Below the pieces are notes generated by a model, which saw only the letters and a program-made list of their open reading frames with translations, made no database searches and had not been told where the DNA came from. A stretch of 64,000 nt of DNA, taken from NCBI GenBank assembly GCA_002286715.1, contig NSJX01000011.1:442106-506105 (forward strand). Reading direction: 5' to 3'. The position numbers and the translations under genes were made by a program. This stretch comes from Dentipellis sp. KUC8613. Its lineage: Eukaryota; Basidiomycota; Agaricomycetes; Russulales; Hericiaceae. Each line of letters begins with the position of its first letter. Positions within the stretch are counted from its first letter, which is position 1. Shown one piece after another: positions 42,443-53,104 of the stretch.

Positions 42443-44522
42443 ATGAGCATGTTCCAACGCGATCCGAGGGCGGGGGCTTTTCTGGGAGGGGACAGAGTAT
42501 CAGGACAGGACATTCGGGACCAAAATGGTGCGCGAACTCGCCGCGATTGAACGCAGGGCGTTGAAACTGACCGTATTTGCATGCTACCCCTCGGACATGC
42601 AGTCGTCGCGGCGCAGACGATCGCGAACATCGTGAAAAGCTCTCTTGGACCGCTTGGTCTGGACAAAATGCTCGTGGACAACATTGGTGTACGTGTGCTT
42701 GCCTTGTGATCTGATGCAGGACCATGAACGGATGTCCAATTACAGGAAGTCACCATTTCCAACGATGGTGCTACCATTCTGTCCATGCTTGCCGTAGAGC
42801 ACCCGGCAGGGCGGATATTTGTGGACCTCGCACAAAAACAGGACAAAGAGGTTGGCGATGGCACGACTTCGGTCGTCATCGTTGCCGCAGAGCTTCTCAG
42901 ACGCGCGAATGAGCTCGTCAAGGCCAAAATCCACCCCACCACGATTATCACTGGCTACCGGCTAGCATGCAGGGAAGCTGTCAAGTTTATGCAGGACCAG
43001 CTCAGCGTGAAGGTCGACCAGCTCGGCAAGGATGCCTTGATCAATGCCGCGAAGACCAGCATGTCGAGTAAAATCATCGGAGGGTACGTCATGTCTCTTT
43101 TTGTTTTCTTTGTGTTGTCCTAACCTCTCTTCAGTGACGATGATTTGTTTGCGCCTATGGCGGTTGACGCAATGCTGGCCGTCAAGACCGTGAACAGCCG
43201 TGGGGAGGTGAAGTACCCCGTGAAGGCCGTCAACGTTCTCAAGGCGCACGGCAAGAGTGCCCGGGAATCCATCTTTGTGAAGGGTTACGCCCTCAACTGC
43301 ACTGTCGCCAGTCAGGGTAAGCCTTCACAGTGCATTTGGGTCAAGTCTCGGCGGATTTACACCAGCATGTTCTCATAGCCATGAAGACGCGGATCCCGAA
43401 CGCCAAAATCGCGTGTCTGGACATCGACTTGCGCAAGACCCGCATGCAATTGGGCGTGCAGGTTCTCATTGATGATCCTGAGCAGTTGGAGGAAATCCGC
43501 AAGCGGTTCGTGACCTTTCATTTGCGTGCTTAGTTATCACTCAATGTCAGTGACATGACAGGGAAGCCGATATCACGCTGGAGAGGATCCGCAAGATCCT
43601 TGCGGCTGGCGCAAATGTTGTGTTGACCACCAAGGGTATTGATGATCTTGCCCTTAAAGAGTTCGTCGAGGCAGGTGCGATAGCCGTGCGCCGCTGCAGG
43701 AAGGAGGATCTCCGCCGCATCGCGAAGGCCACTGGTGGTCAGCTGATCTCAAGTCTTGCCAATCTCGAGGGTGAGGAGACGTTCGAGGCGAGCTATTTGG
43801 GTTCCGCGGAGGAGGTTGCCCAAGAGCGGATCTCCGACGACGAGCTTATCCTTGTGAAGGGAACCAAGGTCGTCTCATCGTCTTCCATAATCCTTCGTGG
43901 TGCGAATGACTACATGCTGGACGAGATGGAGCGGGCGCTGCACGACACGCTCTCCATCATCAAGCGGACACTTGAGAGTGGATCTGTCGTACCTGGCGGA
44001 GGTGCTGTCGAGACGGCACTCAGCATTTATCTCGAGAACTTCGCTACCACCCTGGTAAGCATGTCCCTTCCTTTATTTGGGCTAGTTCTCATCCTCCGTT
44101 TCAGGGCTCCCGCGAGCAATTGGCGATTGCCGAATTTGCCAACTCCCTTCTCGTCATCCCCAAAACTCTCGCTGTCAACGCGGCGAAGGATTCGACCGAG
44201 CTGGTTGCCAAATTGCGTTCGTACCATAACGCCGCACTCAACGCACCAGCCGGCGACCCCAAGAAGGCGCTTCTGCGTTACGGCCTGGACCTGCTCAACG
44301 GGGAGGTCCGGGACAATGTGACGGCCGGAGTCCTTGAACCCACGATCAGCAAGGTTCGCAGTCTGAAGTCAGCATTCGAGGCGGCAGTGTCGTTACTGCG
44401 GATCGACGACGCCATCCAGTGTGTGCCAGGTTCGTGATCATCTGCATGGAATGTTTCGCGATGCTGATGAGCGCTTTTGAACATCAGAGCAAAAGGGGGA
44501 GCCTGATGGGCATGGTCACTGA
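42443..44522 (+). CDS. CCT1: CCT chaperonin subunit alpha (TCP1/CCT1)
   Basis: One of eight subunits of the cytosolic TRiC/CCT chaperonin, which folds actin and tubulin. Exons: 42443..42527, 42603..42688, 42746..43083, 43135..43316, 43379..43505, 43562..44054, 44105..44429, 44488..44522; 556 residues, the usual length. ATPase motifs: NDGATIL (63-69), GDGTTSVV (94-101) and VVPGGGAVE. The alpha-specific choice rests on [64 protein letters not shown] and [20 protein letters not shown]. The C-terminus is [11 protein letters not shown]. It is followed in tandem by CDC27. Confidence 0.96.
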
Positions 44523-44908
44523 CAGCATCATCGAGGGTAGACATACAAAAATCAATAATGAGACTACATTTGTACAATCTACTTCACTTCTAGATAGAGA
44601 CGATGCACTTTGAGAAGTATTGCCACAAAGACGAAGCACAGAACGGCCATCAGCGTTCGTGCAATTGCAAGCGAATGAGCGCCCTCGACGCGCGGGAGTG
44701 ACGCGGCGGGGGCACGTGAGAGCAGGCGCGGTTCGCAACTTTGCGGGCGCTTGTCAGTGCTGCCGCCTCGCATCTTTGTCCGCGCCCTGCCACTGCCCGT
44801 TCACCCCGTCCTCAACGCCCTGCCAGCCTCGCAGTTGTACTCACACATTCTCCTCGGCCCACCCACAATTTGCTGCACCGGGCGCACCCGACGCCCTAGG
44901 CCGGATCC
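44523..44908. other. Spacer between CCT1 and CDC27
   Basis: 386 bp holding the CCT1 3' UTR and CDC27 promoter. No feature beyond a GC-rich stretch at 44690-44720. Confidence 0.5.
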
Positions 44909-47861
44909 ATGCAAGCGGAATCAAATCCCACATTCCTCCCATACCTCTCACAGCGCTTCAACTCCCTCGTTTGGACATGCCTCGATGCAGATCTGTTCAA
45001 ATCAGCCATATTCTACGCCGAGAGGTACTACGCGCTCGACCAGACGAGCCACGACGCGCGCCATCTATATGCCTCGGCCATGCTTCGCGCCGGGCAGTCA
45101 CAATCCGCGCTGCATCTAGTGACCTTGCCACAAGACCAGCGATGCAGCGGCTGTCTCGAGATCAAGTCCAAGTGCTGCACTGCTCTGGGCCGCCACAGAG
45201 AGGCACGCGAAGCCCTAGACGAGAGCCTGCGAGACCCGAATTATACACCTTCGCGTGCGTCGCGCAACCCTTCATTCTTGCTGCGTCCCAGACGTTCCTG
45301 ATATCTCGTGCCCCATTAGCATCACTAGGCCAGCGCGTCGCGCGCGCATTTCCTGAGGAAGCCATTATACACTGCCGATCGGGCACCACCGCTCTCAAAG
45401 GCAATCTGCCTGAACACGCCCGAAGAAGCTTCCGCCAGGCACTACACCTCAATCCGATGCTATGGGAGGCGTTCGAGGGACTCTGCAGTCTCGGTGCGTT
45501 ATGGAGGCCATCTGAATTGAATATTCACTGACGTCGCCGCAATATCATGCCAGGGTCCGTACCTGAGGTCGAAGAACTATTCCCGTCACGACCTCCCCCG
45601 ACGAAGCGAACAGCCTCCGAGGAGCCTGCACCGCTGAAGTCTGCCCCAATCACAACTATGCCTGTGGCGACCGGTGCTGGGTTCTTTACTCCAGACACTG
45701 GCAACTCCGGCAACCTTTTCCGCGGATACCGACCAGACAGCGTCAACTTGCAGCCATTCCGCATCGGACCTTTACCGGGGCCCCGCGAGTCTATGTGAGC
45801 GTCATTCATAAACTTACTTTAGTCTGTAGCTTATTGACCCCGTGAATAGCGCCACAAACGCAACAAATGATTCATTTGCATACCCGCCAGAGAACTCCGT
45901 CTTGCAAGCGCACACACGGCCCCCGCGCTTCCAGCCGATCCCAACCCAACCCTCGCGGCCACTTTCATCTGCGGATGAAACAGGCCCAGTGCCCAAGAAG
46001 CTTCGCTCCTCAGGCGCGCGGCAGCGCGCCGGGGAGTTCGGGACGAAGATGACCAAGTCGAATACAGCGCCGGTAGACGACGCTCGCTCGAAAAAGGCAC
46101 GCGCACGCCCGGCCTTGACTCTTGCTAACATCTTCTCATCTTCTGCTGGTCGTCGCTCTCAGTCTGCGGCGGCGACATCCTCCAGGAATGCGGGCGGGGC
46201 GGCCGGCGGCAAGTCGGACCGCGAGGCGAGCAACGCGATCACTCGGCGGAGTGCGCGGCTCATGAGCAGCAGCAGTAGCAGCAGCAAGCCGCTTGTAGGC
46301 AAGGTGGGGCTGTCGGTGCTGTACCAGGTGTTTTTGGAGAGCTAACCCCATGCTGGCCGCTTAGGTGCCGGCACCACGGGAACGTCGGCGACATGTTACG
46401 CGGACACGCTCCCGTTCCATAGACTCGGACATGGAGGAAGATCCAACGGCAAGGGGCGAAGCCGCATACTCACACTCCCCAACCTCACTTGCAAACTCGC
46501 CGCATTCGGACGTATCTCCGGCTCCAAGCAATTGGACAGCCGCACACGAGCAGGCCGCGCAGGAGGCGTACGAAACCGAACTCGCGGACCAGTACATCTA
46601 CGATCTCATGCGACTTTTCGCGAGCGCAACGAGGGCGTTGGCTATGTACGACACGCAGCTATGTCTGGACGAGCTGGAAAAACTGCCCCACGTGCATCAA
46701 CGATCCGCGTACGTGATGGCAATGGTAGGCAGGGCGCATTACGAGAGGACAGATTATACATCTGTACGTACAATTTCCTTCTGTTCCCCCTTGTTTTCTG
46801 GAGCTGGAGGCTTTTTTCCATAGGCGGAGCGTGCCTTCCAGGCTGTCCGGGCACTGGAGCCATATCGGCTATGGGACATGGAAGTCTACTCGACGCTTCT
46901 GTGGCATCTGCAGAGAACAGTGCAGCTGTCGTTTCTGGCGCAGGAGCTGCTCGCGATTGATCCCCGGTCGCCGCAGGCGTGGATCGCGATTGGGAACACG
47001 TTCTCGCTGCAGAAGGAGCGGGCGCAGGCGTTGACGTGTTTCCGAAGAGCACAACAGCTGGACCCCACATGCGCGTACGCGTTTACGCTTGCAGGGCACG
47101 AGTCCATTGACGAGGACATAGACAAGGCGATCGTGTGCTTCCAAATGGCGTTGCGGGCGGACGCGCGGCATTATAATGCATGGTAAGTGGATGAGCTTCG
47201 AGGCGGATCAGACGTGAGGCAAATGCTTATCTCTGCGCCAGGTATGGGCTTGGGACCTGCTACTTACGGATGAGCAAAATCCGAATGGCAGAGTACCATT
47301 ATAGGAAGGCGGCTGAGATACACCCGAACAATGCGGTCCTGCTCGGCTGCGTGGGCATGGTGCGTCTCTGGGTCACACGACTCCATCAATTGGTCGGCGC
47401 GTTGACCGAAGTGGTTTTAGGTGGTCGAGCGCCGTGGGGACCGTGCAGGTGCTTTAGCGCTGTTTAATGAGGCAGTCAAGCTCTCACCCGACAATGCGCT
47501 TGTTCGTTATCGTCGCGCGAAAATGCTTATCTCTATGAAGCGATACAGGGTATGTGCGTTCATTTCCCATCAGGAATCGCTACTGACGATCACGTCCATT
47601 CTCCGACCTGTGTACTCCTGCATGTCTGATTGCCTCGAGCAGCCAGCAATAGCCGATCTAGAAGCACTGCGGGACACCTCGCCCGACGAGGCGAACGTTA
47701 TCTTCCAGCTCGCACGGGCGTACCGACTGGTGGGGGATGAGGTAAAGGCAGCACAGTTGCTGGCGGTTGCGCGGGATGTGTCTCCGAAGAGCATAAACAA
47801 GATCAAAAAGCTGATGGAGACCGTAAAGGACGAAATGGACGAGATGGACGAGGGCTCATGA
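44909..47861 (+). CDS. CDC27: Anaphase-promoting complex subunit Cdc27/APC3
   Basis: A TPR scaffold of APC/C that binds the IR tail of Cdc20/Cdh1. Exons: 44909..45254, 45320..45493, 45554..45794, 45850..46303, 46365..46763, 46824..47182, 47242..47359, 47421..47549, 47643..47861; 812 residues. The N-terminal TPRs (DLFKSAIFYAERYYALD, SLGQRVARAFPEEA, RQALHLNPMLWEAFEGLCSL) precede a long disordered insert (FFTPDTGN, RRSARLMSS, a serine run). The C-terminal TPR superhelix includes MEVYSTLLWHLQRTVQLSFL, DPRSPQAWIAIGNTFSLQKE, YAFTLAGHESIDEDIDKAIV, RHYNAWYGLGTCYLRM and AEIHPNNAVLLGCVGMV. The acceptor of exon 9 (47642) was chosen so that RYRPAIADLEALRD aligns without an insertion. Confidence 0.95.
46265..46287 (+). 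repeat. AGC trinucleotide tract (poly-Ser) in CDC27
   Basis: A near-perfect AGC run, with one AGT unit, encoding serines in the disordered insert between the N- and C-terminal TPR blocks. Confidence 0.8.
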
Positions 47862-48451
47862 CGAGCGATGAGGAGAGGCTGGCGTGTTGTATGACTGGGC
47901 GGGGCAATATACGGATTGCGCGTGAGGGGTCGCCATATTCGCAGTAATTGAGTCAGAGAGGCGTGAGTAACGCGAAAGGGTGACCGTGACTGCGTGACGT
48001 TGCCATCATTGAGCCGGGGTTGCCCGAGAGACCGGGGACACGGCCAAAGGAGTCACGGAGCGCGTAACGCGTACACCAAGCGTGTTATAAGAGCCCCCTC
48101 TTCGGCCGTGGCCTTCATCCTCCCCCGTCCCTCCCAACCATGTCCGTCTAAGCCCCTCCCTCCTCTCCCCCTCCCCGTCCCGAGCTCCCTCTCGAGCCCT
48201 CTCCTTCTCTCCTCTTAGCCTGGCGGCCCCCCAGTCCCAGCATGGTCGACAAGCAAGCCCGTATATCCAATAACGGCACCATCCTCTTCGAGCCCTTCAT
48301 CGTATATCGCATACACCGGTAACACGTCTCCTGTCTGAGCTCGCGTTCAACGTACGTCGCTATCCCGTCTCTCGTCGCCTCCGCTCACACAGTTCTGCAG
48401 ACGCCGCCACATTCCGTTCCACCCCCGCGCTCCACAACCCCCTCACCTTCT
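47862..48451. other. Spacer upstream of the acidic unknown gene
   Basis: Contains a CT-rich promoter-like tract (about 48100-48220). A possible short upstream reading frame starts at ATG 48242 and splices (GT at 48320, AG near 48391) into another phase of the next gene. I read it as leader sequence rather than as protein. Confidence 0.5.
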
Positions 48452-49360
48452 ATGCCATCAGCTTCCCAGGCTTTGTTTTCTGTCGCCCGATCCAAGTTGC
48501 AGTCTGTCCATGGATCCAGTTCCAGGGACAGCTGCAGCTTGCATCGCTGGGTCCTCCTCAAAAACTCGATTATTCGTTCCCAGCCCTCGCTCGCTGCCCC
48601 CTCGGGCAGCAAGGCTGATGTAAATCTTGTGTATTCTACTGATGCAGCTGAAGAAGAGGAGGTCTGCATGGACGACGAGCATGACTCGTTTATCTATCCC
48701 GATGCTGGCAGGTTTGCCAACTCTTCGAGCGACACGGACATGACCAGCTCGCAGGAGCAATGGTTTGACTCCCTTCTCGAGACTTTGGGCGACGACAGCG
48801 AGGACGATGAAGACTCGGACGTGCACCTCTCGGTGATCCATGTGGACGACGACGAAGAGTTCTCTCAGTTCACTCCGCCTTCCTCACCCATGTCTTCCAC
48901 CGACGACCTCATCAGTCCCGTCTACCACGACCCTCCTATCGCTGTGCCATACCCCATCGTGTACCCTCCGTTCCACCCACCCCTCCTTCGACCTCTGGAG
49001 CTTGACGACGGTCTCCACTCCCCACTTGAATCCAGTTTCCCGCCGCTGAGTGTTGCACTCCCCTATTGTAACGCGGACGACATAGACGACTTGCCCGTGC
49101 CTGACGCCATCGAGGACGTCTCAGATGACGAATCCGACGCGCTCTCGACCCCCTCTTACTCGCGCTCGGCCGCTTCGTTCGCGGAGTCGGGCCCCTCGCC
49201 GTATCCGCACGGGCGCATGAGGCTCCACCCCCTTCCCCAGGTATACGTCGACAAGGACGATAGATACTACTCCCCATTTGAGCTCGACCCCCTCCCCTTC
49301 CCCGATGATCACCGTACTTCCCCTCATATGTTTAATAACACTTATCATCAGGAGTGCTAG
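48452..49360 (+). CDS. Uncharacterised intronless acidic Ser/Pro-rich protein, 302 residues
   Basis: A single open frame from ATG 48452 to stop 49358-49360. The N-terminus is mixed and basic, with SLHRWVLLKNSIIRS as its most structured-looking patch. After that comes strongly acidic, Ser/Pro-rich sequence: DSFIYPDAGRF, SSQEQWFDSLLETLGDDSED, VIHVDDDEEFSQFTPPSSPM, and several SP/TP pairs and DDL/DDI clusters. The alternation of acidic stretches with aromatic and leucine residues resembles a transcription activation region, but no DNA-binding domain is visible. The lack of introns contrasts with nearly every neighbour. Function unknown. Confidence 0.7.
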   Translation: MPSASQALFSVARSKLQSVHGSSSRDSCSLHRWVLLKNSIIRSQPSLAAPSGSKADVNLVYSTDAAEEEEVCMDDEHDSFIYPDAGRFANSSSDTDMTSSQEQWFDSLLETLGDDSEDDEDSDVHLSVIHVDDDEEFSQFTPPSSPMSSTDDLISPVYHDPPIAVPYPIVYPPFHPPLLRPLELDDGLHSPLESSFPPLSVALPYCNADDIDDLPVPDAIEDVSDDESDALSTPSYSRSAASFAESGPSPYPHGRMRLHPLPQVYVDKDDRYYSPFELDPLPFPDDHRTSPHMFNNTYHQEC

Positions 49361-50394
49361 TCACTATGCTATTCACCTATTGTGTATATTGTCGTCGTCC
49401 AATCCCACCCCATCCCTGTCAGTGCCCCCACCCCACCATCGTCTTGCGTTGCCCCTCTGCACTCCCCACCCCTCCCCACTGATTATTACCACTGTTCTCG
49501 CTCTCCTTTCTTTGGGAATCTAGTCATTTTCCACCGGGCACTGTGTGTCGCGTGTTGCGCGAGCCTAAGACCGAGTTGCGTGCGAGGGGCATTGAAATAG
49601 CGGAGTCGGTGGTACGATCGTTTGAATGACGACGGCGGAAGAGGACGCGCTGGCCGTCTGGTTCTGTGCACGTGCGGGGTAGCGCATAGGCTTTGCTGGC
49701 GATCTGAGATGCGATCGGCATCGGCCCAGGCTCAGGTGCCGACCTGCCGCATCGAGCCCGTTCTGCTCCCGCTGACCTGGACAAACATAAGTAAGCTCTT
49801 AGCTCTAAGCTTTCCCCAGAATGACTTCAAGCCTATGTCATCCTCGCCGCACGCGCAGGGGCCATGCAATATGTTTTCTTAGGAGCCCCGGAACGCGGGA
49901 GCACATCCAGGCGCTGGCAGGCACGGCGCCGGGCACGGCGTGGGGTCGCTGAAACGGCGTGACTGGTCTCGCTGCACGTAACGCCAGATACAAGTACAGG
50001 ATCAGTGCTGGTGACTGTCTACAGTTCCCGGGCCCTCCATCATCGCGCTCCATCAGACAGCTCGCCCGTGAGCTCCCCTCGGGGACAGCAAGGGAGAATT
50101 CGAAGCGAGCGGGACATCGTGCCCCCCGCTTCTCCTCGGCGTTGTGCGAGCGCAGAACCTATTGTCCTGCCCTGCCCTGCCCTGCCTACGGGGCCCCAGG
50201 ACGGCACAGCAGCAGCAGGCGTCTGCATCAGGCAGTCCACGCCAGAGCCAGACGCCAGCAGCGTATCGTATCGGTGCCCCGCGTCGGAATTCGGAGCCGT
50301 CTCTGGTCCGATGGACAGAAAGGGGAAGCGCCCACTGCAAGGGCCAAGGCCCCTTATCGCGCGCGAACCCAGCTGCAAGCCGCCCAGAGGTGGG
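49361..50394. other. Intergenic, 1.03 kb
   Basis: Lies between the acidic gene and the SRR1 stop (convergent). It contains a CCTGC pentamer tandem at 50166-50186. Overlapping GC-rich frames on both strands look artefactual. Confidence 0.5.
50166..50186. repeat. CCTGC pentanucleotide tandem, about 4 copies
   Basis: A short simple repeat visible by eye, intergenic. Confidence 0.8.
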
Positions 50395-51608
50395 TTACAG
50401 CAGGCAGCCCTGCCTGGGGCCCCCCTCATGCCCGGCCGCATCGTCATTGGCTGCTGCCGGCGGAAGGTCCCAGAACGCGCGATCCGAGTCGACAGGGAGC
50501 GCCTGGGGCGTCACGAACTGCACGGCCGTGCTGGTGAACGCGGTCGGAAAGGGCGACCCACTCGGGAGGGCTCGGACGACGAGATAAGGTGCTACGCGGG
50601 CGCAAGGCGTTCATGTGTGCGGGGGCAAATTCGCGGCGGAAAGGGGTGCGCGTAGCGTGTAGTTGGGAATGGAACGTTGATAGCGAGGGTGGGACGTGCG
50701 GGGCGCAGGAGTCGCGTGAGCGGGAGACACGAGGCAGAGAAGTGTACGACGCACCGAGGCGTGTCAGGCATGGGAAGCGCGCGGCTAGCTGGCGTGATGG
50801 AGTGCTGCATGGGAAGGATCTGCGTGAGCGCTGGCAGCCCCCCCGCCCGATCCGGCGCCTGGGCACGCACCTGTCCAGGTACTCGCTGAAGAGGTTGCAG
50901 AGCATGAAGAGGTGAGGCAGCCGGTCCCTGGACCAGTTCTCGCGCAGGATGTTCTCGTACAGCTTCGCGTCGCAGTGCGGCATGAACAGCAGGGTCGGGG
51001 AGCCGATGGGGTACCTTCCGCGCTACAGAGCCCGCGGGGTGAGCCCACGCTGATCGCGCGGATGACGGAGGCACTTGCCTTGTTATCGTCCAGGTAAGCC
51101 ACCCCGAGCGCGGTGAGGAGATTTACGTCCTCCGCCGCGAAGACAGGATCGTAGGCGGAGACTTTAGAGCGGTCCTGGTCACGGGAGCAGTTGCTAATCA
51201 GAGACTAGCGACGCGCACGAATGAGATGGACACACTATAGAAAGCACATCGCACGTTCTCAGCAGGAAGGCCAGCTGCGCTCGGGCATCCTTGGATGACG
51301 CAGGGCAGCCCAGCCCGAGGCAGAAAACGCGCGGGGACGTGACAGAAGCGATGTCCAGGGCGCCTCGTAGCATTTCTAGAACATGACGCAGGATGAGATA
51401 GGACAACGCGATGAACTCTATGATACGCACGATGGCAGTCCTCTAGCCAGTTCCCAGATCCCAACTCCTGCGAGCACCGCTCGTACAGTTCCATCGGGGT
51501 CAGTGTGGGTGCGTTTTTACCATTTTTTCGCTTCCTTCGGGATCCAGATGGCTTGGAAGAGTGGGTGTACTGAAATGTGGGTATTGTGACGGTGGCTGCG
51601 GCCGCCAT
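50395..51608 (-). CDS. SRR1: SRR1-domain protein (SRR1/Ber1 family)
   Basis: A member of the SRR1-like family (plant circadian/phytochrome signalling; yeast Ber1 near microtubules and proteasome; role unclear). Exons: 51608..51431, 51375..51255, 51193..51079, 51022..50871, 50819..50755, 50591..50395; 275 residues. Conserved blocks: LYERCSQELGSGNW, VFCLGLGCPASSKDARAQLA, SAYDPVFAAEDVNLLTALGV, PTLLFMPHCDAKLYENILRE, LFMLCNLFSEYLD, and a C-terminal AFWDLPP. Intron 51078..51023 starts GCAAGT, a GC-AG intron with otherwise perfect consensus. Intron 50754..50592 (163 nt) is long, and the small exon 5 before it is the least certain. The donor at 51254 could alternatively be 51245 with the acceptor at 51176 (ACCAG). 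Confidence 0.85.
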
Positions 51609-52362
51609 CGCTACAGTACAGATCGTGGATGTCAAGGAGATGTTTTGTGGGATGGCAATGATTGGTCAGCAGACCAAAGTCACGCAGCTGTTGCCCCAGT
51701 TTTCCACGGTCGGTCCACAGACCACCGTCGGCGTTTGTTACTGGCAGTGATTCCTGTACACGACCGATGAATAGAAGCCAATAATACCGTTAGGCAGTGT
51801 TTGAAGGAAAATAGACCACGCTGTCAAGTGCGGAGGCGAACTGTCTAACGGCGACTTCATTTTCCAATCGACATACTCACTATACCAATACCAGCCTACC
51901 AAATCGCGGCACACCTCTGCCATCTTCGAGATGTAGGAATGAAGACGGAAGGGCATCGCAATATACACCGTCACAGACAGGTCACCTGGACCTAGGTGCA
52001 GAACCAGTAGCTATAGTCATGCTCAGCGATCAAGGGATTCCAAGCCCCGCAATTCATGCAAAACTCGTAAAACCTCTCCACACCTTCCGGGGAAACGCCT
52101 ACCCCACTCCGCACTGTGACGAGCAGGTACCGCCGAGATCGAGAGGCACTCACGGCATATACTGACATGAACAAGCTTACACCCGCCGTCCGTCCTGTCA
52201 TTGCAAGGTGGGGCACCACTTACAGAAGCACGACAGCGTACGCAACAGGGTGGGGCTGCACACTGCGAATCGACGTCTTAGCCGGCGCGCGTCATAGTCG
52301 CCGGTATCAAGTTCTTCTGTTCCACATACACGTATCAATACACCGCCGGACAAGCACACATC
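51609..52362. other. Spacer between MCTS1 and SRR1 with possible small gene
   Basis: Mostly holds the MCTS1 3' flank and SRR1 promoter, but minus-strand frames at 52219-51992 and about 52020-51738 look unusually protein-like; see the separate entry and finding. Confidence 0.5.
51738..52219 (-). other. Possible unannotated spliced gene or remnant
   Basis: Two adjacent minus-strand frames have protein-like composition: one reads GVGVSPEGVERFYEFCMNCG and AWNPLIAEHDYS, the next LHLGPGDLSVTVYIAMPFRL, then SYISKMAEVCRDLVGWYW and SPPHLTAWSIFLQTLPNG. An AG at 52012-52013 could be the acceptor of an intron linking them, but I found no donor or upstream start that gives a full model. I recognise no family. 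It may be a real short gene with missing exons, a pseudogene, or chance. Confidence 0.25.
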
Positions 52363-53104
52363 TTACAGCTTCTGCAGGGACCACAGGTCGTCTCCGAGAT
52401 ATGTCGTCGTCTCGACGCCCACGTCCTTGTTGACCTTCTTCATCTCCTCTGTGCCGAGCTTCAGAAGCCCGATGCCGACTGCGTGCTCCTTCCCTTCCGC
52501 ATCGATGGCCACAGGCGTGCCTGCAGGCAGAGCGGCGTCTGCAGGCGGGAGGTAGCCGCCCTTGGAAGTCAGGCCTGGACACATCATCGGGGCGCCACCA
52601 AGCAGGAAGCGGATTGCCCCGCGGTCGATGCGGACGTGCGGGAGGACGAACGGGTCTGGATAACGGCGAGGGATCAGCGCTGTTACCTATCGCGAGCGAG
52701 GAGATATGGATAGAGGTGGACGTACACTTGTGAAGTAATCGCAGCGTGGGGTACAGCGGCCCATCGAAGTGCTGGAAGAAGAGCGGCTCGCCGTGTAGGG
52801 TGAAGATCGCGATGTGTTCTCTGCTATCGTCGCGAGCAGATTAGCGGAGCACGCGGGCGTCTGCGAGCGTCGCGCAAGGAGGGGCAACAGACCATTTTAC
52901 GTGCACGATCGACTCCTTCTTGGGCCATATCTCCTCGAGAGTCTCTGGGTCAATCTTCCATTGAGAAAGGAGGTTCGATCGTATGGATCGCTGGACGGAG
53001 GATTTGACTGGGGTCTGGCCTGCGATGTCCGTCGACGGCTGGAATCTGGTGTATGGCGTCAGAGAAGAGCGTACAGCTGCGGAAGAGACCTACTTTTTGA
53101 ACAT
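52363..53104 (-). CDS. TMA20: MCTS1/Tma20, PUA-domain translation recycling factor
   Basis: Tma20 (MCT-1) works with Tma22/DENR to remove tRNA and recycle 40S subunits and to permit re-initiation. Exons: 53104..53094, 53045..52893, 52823..52726, 52655..52363; 184 residues, the usual length. The first coding exon is 11 nt (MFK plus two bases), giving the family start MFKKFQ. It continues [39 protein letters not shown] and [20 protein letters not shown], with a C-terminal PUA domain ([52 protein letters not shown]). The donors GTAGGT and GTCTGT are weak, but the phases are uniquely consistent. Confidence 0.94.

Noticed and set aside
48242..48640. Alternative start at 48242 splicing into another phase of the acidic gene
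   Set aside because: The spliced frame hits a stop at about 48630 without joining the acidic region; better read as leader or upstream ORF.
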